The notes under the pieces: generated by a model | The model's database searches: none | What the model saw: only the letters and a program-made list of their open reading frames with translations | What the model was told of the DNA's origin: nothing | Position numbers and translations under genes: made by a program | Assembly: GCA_905215795.1 (NCBI GenBank) | Contig: CAJMRV010000113.1 | Location: forward strand, 1 to 5,803 | Length of the DNA: 5,803 nucleotides | Direction of reading: 5' to 3' | Source of the DNA: an uncultured bacterium | Lineage (GTDB): Bacteria > Pseudomonadota > Gammaproteobacteria > Burkholderiales > Burkholderiaceae_F | Part shown: positions 1-5,803 of the stretch, piece by piece | Layout: every line of letters begins with the position of its first letter | Numbering within the stretch: the stretch's first letter is position 1

Positions 1-24
1 GGCTCTTCCGACTTTTTGGTGAAA
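1..24. repeat. Left terminal inverted repeat of the ISL3 element
   Basis: Read inward, this end matches the reverse complement of 1733-1757 in 22 of 25 aligned columns, with two mismatches and one gap. The blocks GGCTCTTC, GACTTTTTGG and GAAA are shared exactly. It is the end distal to the transposase start. It would be one of the two sites bound and cut by the transposase. Confidence 0.93.
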
Positions 25-195
25 CAGGGAGCTCGATGGTACCCTGGTCGAGGTCAGAACTGGCTCGTGAGAAGGATGCAGCGAAGTTCCCTTCTTAATT
101 ACCGAAATCGATGCCAGAACCTGGTTGGAGCCCGACGCAAGCACACAAGGCCCCATCCCCATCAGGCTGAGCCTGATCAGGTGCCGGCCTTGCAG

Positions 196-215
196 TCGGC
201 GGCCTATGCCGCCGA
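196..215. other. Hairpin over the transposase stop codon
   Basis: TCGGCGGC at 196-203 and GCCGCCGA at 208-215 form a perfect 8-bp stem with a 4-base loop. The TAG stop of the transposase (204-206, minus strand) sits in the loop. No T-tract follows on the minus strand, so this is not a standard intrinsic terminator. It may stabilise the 3' end of the message or slow ribosomes. A second small stem with a 3-base loop lies just beyond at 161-177 (ATCAGGC / GCCTGAT). Confidence 0.55.
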
Positions 216-1625
216 GTGATTAAAGAAGAGTGGACTCTCTCGTTCCATGCCAAGGTCCGTGTGACAGAGGCGTGACTTGATCACTGCGGTCCACTCACCC
301 AGCAGCATGAGCGGATTGCGGCCTCTACCGGGGAATGCAGCCTTGAGCTTCAGTGCGAAGTACTCAAAGCTCCTGTAACCGTAGGCGATGCGCTTGATGA
401 GCTTGGCTCTCGTGTTCACCCCCTCCAGGGGGCCGGTGCTGATGCGATGCTTCCAGGCTGTCAGAATGCCGAAGCTGTGGTTATTCAACATTCTTGCGAA
501 CTTCGCGGCCTTCTCCAAGTCATGGTCCTGTGCCAAGGCTTCAAATGCTTCAATGCACTCGGCAAGCATTTCCGCGGCATCTTCCTGCGACCATGCATGC
601 CAAATGCAGCGCACCATGTCCGCCAGGGGCAGCATCGTTGACATCAGGTTGTTCGCTTTGCGAATCTCTTCAAGGCGCTCACGGATAGTCGGCGTGAGCG
701 AGTGTTCCGGCATCACCAGATCCCAAGCCGCCGTTCGCAGAATCTTCCGAGCCGCTTTCGCTTGATCCGATTTCTTGCCAAATTCTGCTTCTACTTCCTC
801 GGCCTGGACTTGGCGAGCTTCTTTGAACACTTCGGCACTCAAGTGCTGAATGACGTGAAACTGATCGAAGACGATATCAGCCTTTGGCAGAAACTTCTTG
901 ACGACGTTGGGGTAGGCAGCATTCATGTCGCAAGCCACGGCAATGATCTGGTCTTGAAGACCGCGGTCGACAAGCATCTGGAAGACGGACTCTACGGCCT
1001 TCTGCGTTTTACCCTTGACCACTGCGAAGACCTGTCTGGTCTCGTAATTGATGAAGACGGTAGCGTACTTCTGTCCCTTGTGGATGGCGATCTCGTCAAC
1101 AGCAATGATCTTGAGGTCTTGAGTGTTCACGTCGTTGAACAATGCCTCGAGCTGCTCCTTGTCGAAGCGGCGAACGGCATCCCACCCGAGGTTGTATTTC
1201 GCGGCGACAGCCGTCGCTGAGGCGTCCTCACCCCGCATCTGATTTTGAATGAGTGCGATGAATCGGTTGGTGCACTGTTCGTGGTGTGCTATCCACGGAA
1301 TGGTTTCCGTGCGACGACACCCACACTTGCACCGAACTCGCCGAATCGGCACAAGGAGCCAGACCACCGTGACGCCGGGGAACGGGGCGTCTCGGATCAA
1401 GCGAGGTCGGGTGTCATGGATCTTAGTGCAGGGCTCCCCACACTTGGGGCAGATAGCGGGTTCCGTAGCCTCGAGCTTGAGGGTGAGACTCTCTCGAGTA
1501 CGGTCACTGGCAACTACGGCGTAGCCAGGAAAGAAGATCTGATTGAGGTTGCAGGGTGCGAGTTTTTGCGCAAGCAGATCTGCTGAAGGTCGTTGACGGG
1601 AGGCTGCATGGGGTAGAATCGTCAT
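204..1625 (-). CDS. ISL3-family DDE transposase
   Basis: A 473-residue protein that moves the surrounding insertion sequence by cutting at its ends and joining them to target DNA. The N-terminal zinc-finger region typical of ISL3 transposases is visible, with C59-x-x-C62 and the cluster C99-x-C101-x-C103, followed by a helix-turn-helix-like stretch near 130-155. The catalytic domain has the expected acidic triad: D177 in a VDEIAIHKG motif, D233 in ACDMNAAYP, and E401 in GPLEGVNTRAK. Length fits the family and there is no frameshift or internal stop, so it is probably active. The ATG at 1623-1625 is chosen because TAGGAG (1635-1640 on the complement) lies nine bases upstream of it. A stem fills that spacer and may limit translation. 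Codon use is less GC-biased than that of guaA and guaB. Confidence 0.96.
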   Translation of the reverse strand: MTILPHAASRQRPSADLLAQKLAPCNLNQIFFPGYAVVASDRTRESLTLKLEATEPAICPKCGEPCTKIHDTRPRLIRDAPFPGVTVVWLLVPIRRVRCKCGCRRTETIPWIAHHEQCTNRFIALIQNQMRGEDASATAVAAKYNLGWDAVRRFDKEQLEALFNDVNTQDLKIIAVDEIAIHKGQKYATVFINYETRQVFAVVKGKTQKAVESVFQMLVDRGLQDQIIAVACDMNAAYPNVVKKFLPKADIVFDQFHVIQHLSAEVFKEARQVQAEEVEAEFGKKSDQAKAARKILRTAAWDLVMPEHSLTPTIRERLEEIRKANNLMSTMLPLADMVRCIWHAWSQEDAAEMLAECIEAFEALAQDHDLEKAAKFARMLNNHSFGILTAWKHRISTGPLEGVNTRAKLIKRIAYGYRSFEYFALKLKAAFPGRGRNPLMLLGEWTAVIKSRLCHTDLGMERESPLFFNHSAA

Positions 1626-1687
1626 AGCGCGTTGCTCCTACCGTTGTTTGTTTTTTTCTACTCCAACGATACAGGATTCAACGCGCT
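1626..1687 (-). promoter_or_regulatory. Transposase leader: ribosome binding site inside a long-range stem
   Basis: On the minus strand AGCGCGTTG (1687-1679) is the exact reverse complement of CAACGCGCT (1634-1626), a 9-bp stem with a 44-base loop. The downstream arm ends at the base before the ATG, and the Shine-Dalgarno TAGGAG (1640-1635) is the last part of the loop. The spacer between ribosome binding site and start codon would therefore be double-stranded. A weak promoter may overlap the upstream arm, with TTGAAT at 1681-1676 and TAGAAA at 1660-1655 (15-base spacer, shorter than ideal). A transcript starting there would lack the upstream arm. The stem is seen directly; its function is inferred. 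Confidence 0.5.
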
Positions 1688-1732
1688 TTTAGTTAGTTTC
1701 TGTGCTGGGGCCGGCAGCACGAGGAACCCTCA

Positions 1733-1757
1733 TTTCCCCAAAAGTCCAGAAGAGCCA
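1733..1757. repeat. Right terminal inverted repeat of the ISL3 element
   Basis: The reverse complement of this stretch starts GGCTCTTC, then has GACTTTTTGG and GAAA, matching the left end at 1-24 with one gap and two mismatches. Weaker similarity continues inward for about a dozen bases (a GGG block and CTCG). It lies upstream of the transposase gene and directly abuts the guaA terminator. Confidence 0.93.
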
Positions 1758-1794
1758 AAAAGAAGCCTCCGTTGCCGTGGCAGCGGAGGCTTTC
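1758..1794 (-). terminator. Intrinsic terminator of guaA
   Basis: AAGCCTCCG (1764-1772) pairs with CGGAGGCTT (1785-1793). The stem continues inward through a T-G pair and TGCC/GGCA to a very tight 2-base loop. On the minus strand the stem is followed by TTCTTTTT, giving a classical Rho-independent terminator 44 bases after the guaA stop. The T-tract ends exactly where the insertion sequence begins, so guaA transcription is stopped just before the element. Confidence 0.88.
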
Positions 1795-1837
1795 TTGATC
1801 CTATTCAGGGATCAGTGACGGGGAAGTTCGTTCCCGA

Positions 1838-3403
<1,566 letters not shown>

Positions 3404-3440
3404 CAGTATTAGAACCCGCTCAAGTTGATGGAAACAAATC

Positions 3441-3470
3441 ATTTTAACTCACGCCACGCGTTTTTGTAGG
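3441..3470 (-). promoter_or_regulatory. Candidate guaA promoter
   Basis: Downstream of the guaB terminator the minus strand has TAAAAT (3446-3441) as a good -10 element. CCTACA (3470-3465), 18 bases upstream, is a weak -35. A start near 3434 would give a leader of about 30 bases. The strong terminator after guaB means guaA needs a promoter in this gap, which supports the call; the -35 match is poor. Confidence 0.4.
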
Positions 3471-3516
3471 GGTTTTCAGGGGGGAATCCTGACGGAGGCG
3501 GGAGTGGATGGGTATG

Positions 3517-3545
3517 AAAAAACGGGCCCCCGTGAGGGGACCCGT
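3517..3545 (-). terminator. Intrinsic terminator of guaB
   Basis: On the minus strand ACGGGTCCCC (3545-3536) pairs with GGGGGCCCGT (3531-3522) over ten base pairs including one G-T pair, with the 4-base loop TCAC. Six T residues follow (3522-3517). It lies 21 bases after the guaB stop. It should strongly limit read-through into guaA. Confidence 0.92.
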
Positions 3546-3566
3546 CCGCAAGTCACTGAAAAGTGA

Positions 3567-5033
3567 TTACTTTTCCTGACGGTAGTTCGGGGCTTCCTTC
3601 GTGATCTTCACGTCGTGGACGTGGCTTTCACGCCAGCCGGCGGCGGTGATCTCGACGAACTGGGCGCGGGTGCGCATTTCGTCGATCGTGCGGCAGCCGC
3701 AGTAGCCCATCGAGGAGCGCAGACCACCGATCATCTGGTAGATGATCTGGGCGACCGGGCCCTTGTAGGGGACCATGCCTTCGATGCCTTCCGGCACGAA
3801 CTTGTCGATGTTGCCCTGGTTGTTGTCCTGGAAGTAGCGGTCGGCCGAGCCCTTGCCCATGGCGCCGAGGCTGCCCATGCCGCGGTAGGCCTTGTAGGAG
3901 CGGCCCTGGTAGAGGATGACTTCGCCCGGAGCTTCTTCCGTACCGGCGAAGCAGCCGCCCATCATGACGCAGTTGGCGCCGGCGGCGATGGCCTTGGCGA
4001 TGTCGCCCGAGAAGCGGATGCCGCCGTCGGCGATGCAGGGAACGCCGGTGTCGCGGAGCGCTTCGGCGACGTTGCTGATGACGGTGATCTGGGGGACGCC
4101 CACGCCGGCGACGATGCGGGTGGTGCAGATCGAGCCCGGGCCGATGCCGACCTTGACGGCGTCGGCGCCCATGTCGACGAGGGCCTTCGCAGCGGCGGCG
4201 GTGGCGATGTTGCCGCCGATCACCTGGAGGTTCGGATAGTGCTGCTTGACCCACTTGACGCGGTCGAGCACGCCCTTGGAGTGGCCGTGGGCGGTGTCGA
4301 CGACGAGGACGTCGACGCCGGCGTCGACGAGCTTCTCGATGCGTTCTTCAACGCCGCCGCCGACGGAGACGCCGGCACCGACGAGGAGCTTGCCGTCCGC
4401 ATCCTTGGAGGCGAGCGGGTGGTCGGTGGCCTTGGTGATGTCCTTGACCGTCATGAGGCCGCGCAGGTTGAAGGCGTCGTCGACGACGAGGACGCGTTCG
4501 AGGCGGTGGCGGTGCATGAGTTCCTTGGCCTCTTCGATCGAGGCGCCTTCCTTGACGGTGACGAGGCGTTCACGCGGGGTCATCACTTCACGGACGGGCA
4601 CGCTCATGCGGTCTTCGAAGCGGAGGTCGCGGTTGGTGATGATGCCGAGGACCTTTTCACCGTCGACGACGGGAAGGCCGGAGATCTGGTTTTCGCGGGC
4701 GAGGCGGATGACGTCGCCGACGAGCATGTCCGGACCGATGGTGATCGGTTCGTTGACGATGCCGGCTTCATGACGCTTGACCTTGGAGACTTCGGCGGCC
4801 TGCTGGTCGGCCGACATGTTCTTGTGGATGAAGCCGATGCCGCCTTCCTGGGCGATGGCGATGGCGAGACGCGATTCCGTGACCGTGTCCATGACGGCCG
4901 AAACCATCGGAATGTTGAGGCGCAGGCCGCGCGTCAACTGAGTGGAGAGCTGGGTGTCTCGGGGGAGAACTTCCGAGTAGGCGGGAACGAGCAGAACGTC
5001 GTCGAAGGTAAGGGCCTTCTGAAGGAGTCGCAT
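3567..5033 (-). CDS. guaB: IMP dehydrogenase
   Basis: Oxidises IMP to XMP with NAD+, the first committed and rate-limiting step to guanine nucleotides, in the cytoplasm and as a tetramer. The 488-residue product has the same length as the E. coli enzyme. The barrel starts with LTFDDVLLVPAYS. Two CBS domains are inserted at about 94-147 and 152-205 (ISGLPVVDG and LERVLVVDD regions), where ATP or GTP may tune activity. The catalytic loop GPGSICTTR carries Cys303; the phosphate-site motifs are GGIRFSGD (337-344) and the GG at 359-360; the mobile flap holds Arg399-Tyr400. The ATG at 5031-5033 (MRLLQKAL) is chosen over in-frame starts further up because AGAGG lies five bases upstream and because it gives the family length. 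Its product XMP is the substrate of GuaA next door. The gene has its own terminator and a structured leader. Confidence 0.98.
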   Translation of the reverse strand: MRLLQKALTFDDVLLVPAYSEVLPRDTQLSTQLTRGLRLNIPMVSAVMDTVTESRLAIAIAQEGGIGFIHKNMSADQQAAEVSKVKRHEAGIVNEPITIGPDMLVGDVIRLARENQISGLPVVDGEKVLGIITNRDLRFEDRMSVPVREVMTPRERLVTVKEGASIEEAKELMHRHRLERVLVVDDAFNLRGLMTVKDITKATDHPLASKDADGKLLVGAGVSVGGGVEERIEKLVDAGVDVLVVDTAHGHSKGVLDRVKWVKQHYPNLQVIGGNIATAAAAKALVDMGADAVKVGIGPGSICTTRIVAGVGVPQITVISNVAEALRDTGVPCIADGGIRFSGDIAKAIAAGANCVMMGGCFAGTEEAPGEVILYQGRSYKAYRGMGSLGAMGKGSADRYFQDNNQGNIDKFVPEGIEGMVPYKGPVAQIIYQMIGGLRSSMGYCGCRTIDEMRTRAQFVEITAAGWRESHVHDVKITKEAPNYRQEK

Positions 5034-5037
5034 AACA

Positions 5038-5043
5038 ACCTCT
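5038..5043 (-). promoter_or_regulatory. guaB ribosome binding site
   Basis: AGAGGT on the minus strand, five bases from its last G to the ATG apart from the T, is a clear Shine-Dalgarno sequence. It fixes the guaB start at 5033. It follows directly after the T-tract of the terminator-like leader hairpin. Confidence 0.75.
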
Positions 5044-5047
5044 AAGC

Positions 5048-5126
5048 AAAAAAAAATACCCATCGGTGGAAGCGAACACTGTTTCCGCGGGGAAAAAGCG
5101 CGACGCCGGCACCGATGGCCGTGTCG
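5048..5126 (-). promoter_or_regulatory. Possible transcription attenuator in the guaB leader
   Basis: On the minus strand CCATCGGTG (5118-5110) is exactly complementary to CACCGATGG (5068-5060). The second arm is followed by G, TA and nine T residues (5056-5048), and then by the guaB ribosome binding site. This is the layout of an intrinsic terminator inside a leader. Its 41-base loop is long but holds smaller pairings such as GGAA/TTCC. A competing hairpin is also visible: CGAC (5126-5123) with GTCG (5104-5101) and CGGC (5121-5118) with GCCG (5110-5107), loop CATCGGT. It would lock up the first arm and so act as an antiterminator. The base pairing is seen; regulation by guanine nucleotides or by another signal is inferred. 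No known purine riboswitch core is recognised. Confidence 0.45.
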
Positions 5127-5219
5127 AATTTCGAACCCTGGAAAGAAGGACCTGATTGTGAGATGCAAGACCACTTTCCGCTGACAGGGTGGACTGTCGG
5201 TAGGTTGGTTTGCGGTCGT

Positions 5220-5248
5220 AGTGTAACGTTTTTTTTATCGTTTGGCGA
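5220..5248 (-). promoter_or_regulatory. Candidate guaB promoter
   Basis: On the minus strand TCGCCA (5248-5243) and TACACT (5225-5220) are separated by 17 bases. Each matches the sigma-70 consensus at four of six positions. The spacer contains an A-run of eight. Transcription would start near 5213 and give a leader of about 180 nt. That leader opens with a small stem (5181-5187 with 5194-5200) and ends with the attenuator-like hairpin. Confidence 0.45.
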
Positions 5249-5298
5249 GTTCCCATCGGAAATTTCTTTTCGGAAAGCCGGGCGGGTCATCCGAACGC

Positions 5299-5334
5299 AT
5301 GAGCTCCCGGGGACGCGAATCCCAGGGAGCCCAT
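5299..5334. other. GC-rich hairpin between the decarboxylase gene and guaB
   Basis: GCTCCC (5303-5308) pairs with GGGAGC (5325-5330). An inner stem GGGA/TCCC (5310-5313 with 5320-5323) closes on a 6-base loop, and outer ATG/CAT pairs extend it. The fold is possible on either strand and no T-tract follows on either. It may protect the 3' end of a transcript or be the first stem of a plus-strand RNA that ends at 5382. Confidence 0.5.
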
Positions 5335-5342
5335 GGGGTTGG

Positions 5343-5382
5343 GGAGGGACGATACCGTGTTGTCGGTACCCCCTCCTTTTTT
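5343..5382 (+). terminator. Plus-strand intrinsic terminator without a visible gene
   Basis: GGAGGG (5343-5348) pairs with CCCTCC (5371-5376) and TACCG (5353-5357) with CGGTA (5364-5368), with an internal loop and a 6-base apical loop. Six T residues follow directly (5377-5382). The T-tract suits only transcription on the plus strand, yet every gene here is on the minus strand and no credible plus-strand coding region precedes it. It could end a small RNA or stop antisense transcription running into the decarboxylase gene. On the minus strand the same stem could act as a poor terminator for the decarboxylase message. Confidence 0.6.
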
Positions 5383-5388
5383 GTGCCG

Positions 5389-5407
5389 CCGGGGCGCCGG
5401 GCCCCGG
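5389..5407. other. Very stable hairpin after the decarboxylase stop
   Basis: CCGGGGC (5389-5395) and GCCCCGG (5401-5407) form an all-GC 7-bp stem with a 5-base loop, 10 bases beyond the decarboxylase stop codon. On the minus strand it is followed by a run of A rather than T, so it is not a standard terminator. It may block 3' exonucleases or assist termination together with the hairpin next to it. Confidence 0.5.
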
Positions 5408-5417
5408 ACGTTCTTTA

Positions 5418-5803
5418 TCAATCCTCTTTTTCGAGGACGTTCACCATCACGCGGCGCCCCTCCGGGGTCTCCTCGACGTAGACGCCCTGGAGTTCGGGGG
5501 CGAACCCGGGGAAGAGGTCGAGCCCCTCTTCGAGGGCGAGGAAGTAATCGAGCACGGCCCCGCCCCACACCTCGCCCGGCACGCAGCAGAGCACGCCCGG
5601 GGGATAGGGGAGCGCCCCCTCGAGGGCGACGCGGTCGCGCGCTTCGGAAAGGGGCACGTACTCGCTCTGAGCGCGCAGGTACGCGTTGTGGGCGTCCTTC
5701 GGGAGCATGCGCATTTCGGGGAGCCCTTCGCGGGTGAACATCGCCTTCAAAAGGAATATCCTCACTGTTTGCGAAGAACTTGTCAACCAGTGCTTTGCGT
5801 GTA
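5418..5803 (-). CDS. speC: Ornithine decarboxylase, C-terminal fragment cut by the window edge
   Basis: C-terminal domain of a fold-type I PLP-dependent decarboxylase of the Orn/Lys/Arg family. The motifs PKDAHNAYLR, VALEGALPYPPGVLC, VPGEVWGGAVLDYF and FPGFAPELQGVY are those of proteobacterial ornithine decarboxylase (SpeC or SpeF), which turns ornithine into putrescine. Whole proteins have over 700 residues, so the PLP-binding core lies beyond 5803 and only about 125 residues are seen. An apparent TTG start at 5784-5786 is not real, since the match begins inside the domain and the frame stays open to the edge. The first twenty or so codons in this frame (from the edge to about 5745) look poor. 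Another frame reads better there, which points to a one-base shift at the CCTTTTG run near 5748-5751. Whether the gene is speC or speF cannot be settled without neighbours such as potE. Confidence 0.85.
   Translation of the reverse strand, partial: HAKHWLTSSSQTVRIFLLKAMFTREGLPEMRMLPKDAHNAYLRAQSEYVPLSEARDRVALEGALPYPPGVLCCVPGEVWGGAVLDYFLALEEGLDLFPGFAPELQGVYVEETPEGRRVMVNVLEKED

Larger units (their letters stand above)
1..1757 (-). mobile_element. Complete ISL3-family insertion sequence
   Basis: The element has one transposase gene and matching inverted ends that begin GGCTCTTC, the start typical of ISL3-family elements. The left end is base 1 of the window and the right end is 1757. Between the ends there are 179 bases of noncoding DNA beyond the transposase stop and about 107 bases before its start. 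No passenger gene is seen. Members of this family usually duplicate 8 bp of target. The right flank 1758-1765 (AAAAAGAA) would be one copy, but the left flank lies outside the window, so the duplication cannot be confirmed. The element is less GC-rich than guaA and guaB beside it, as expected for acquired DNA. It sits downstream of guaA and breaks no visible gene. That the window begins exactly at the element's end suggests a contig broken at a multi-copy repeat, which is an inference. Confidence 0.93.

Noticed and set aside
16..219. 67-codon open frame at the left end of the insertion sequence as a passenger gene
   Set aside because: Starts inside the terminal repeat, is rich in Arg, Gln and Pro, and matches nothing recognisable. 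ISL3 elements commonly have noncoding DNA here.
702..1220. 172-codon open frame on the plus strand inside the transposase gene
   Set aside because: Lies wholly antisense to the intact transposase, has no recognisable motif and no convincing ribosome binding site.
3404..3442. GuaA start 13 codons upstream
   Set aside because: The extra residues are not part of the family, there is no ribosome binding site, and this ATG overlaps the likely -10 element.
3615..5045. Long open frame of 476 codons on the plus strand opposite guaB
   Set aside because: Same reason: low-complexity Ala/Asp/Val/Gly-rich product opposite a well-conserved enzyme, with no recognisable domain.
5034..5174. GuaB extended by 47 codons
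   Set aside because: The canonical MRLLQKAL start gives the standard 488 residues and has a good ribosome binding site. The extension is read through the leader hairpin and T-tract.
5034..5214. Purine riboswitch in the guaB leader
   Set aside because: The conserved core of the guanine/adenine aptamer, a three-way junction with its fixed junction bases, is not visible.
5042..5290. 82-codon minus-strand frame covering the guaB leader as a leader peptide
   Set aside because: It starts upstream of the likely transcription start, lacks a ribosome binding site and shows no regulatory codon run.
5300..5334. tRNA-like T-arm on the minus strand
   Set aside because: The loop TTCGCGT lacks the A expected at position 58, and no acceptor, D or anticodon arms can be placed around it.

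Overview
The window is a stretch of proteobacterial chromosome of high G+C content. It fits a betaproteobacterium of the Burkholderiales, possibly Sutterella-like; this is an inference from protein style and codon use, not from a marker gene. Every protein gene lies on the minus strand. In transcription order, from the right end of the window to the left, they are: the C-terminal part of a PLP-dependent ornithine decarboxylase that runs off the window, guaB (IMP dehydrogenase), guaA (GMP synthase), and a complete ISL3-family insertion sequence.

Region by region: 1-1757 is a complete insertion sequence. It has near-perfect terminal inverted repeats, one full-length ISL3 transposase gene and short noncoding flanks. 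Its left end is base 1 of the window, so the outer flank and the left copy of any target duplication cannot be seen. Its right end abuts the T-tract of the guaA terminator (1758-1794). guaA (1838-3403) and guaB (3567-5033) look intact, with all key catalytic residues visible. A strong intrinsic terminator (3517-3545) lies between them, so each is probably its own transcription unit rather than a classical guaBA operon. From 5034 to 5417 is a 384-base noncoding stretch. It holds a candidate guaB promoter, a leader of about 180 nt with a terminator-like hairpin and a competing hairpin just before the guaB ribosome binding site, and a cluster of GC-rich hairpins. One of those hairpins is a good intrinsic terminator on the plus strand, where no gene is seen. 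The decarboxylase fragment occupies 5418-5803.

GuaB and GuaA catalyse consecutive steps, IMP to XMP to GMP, so the core of the window is the guanine nucleotide branch of purine synthesis. The decarboxylase makes putrescine and is not obviously linked to it. No new multi-gene system is present. The points most worth checking are regulatory: the possible attenuator in front of guaB, a stem spanning the gap between ribosome binding site and start codon of the transposase that could silence read-through transcripts from guaA, an orphan plus-strand terminator, and a likely frameshift in the decarboxylase near the window edge.
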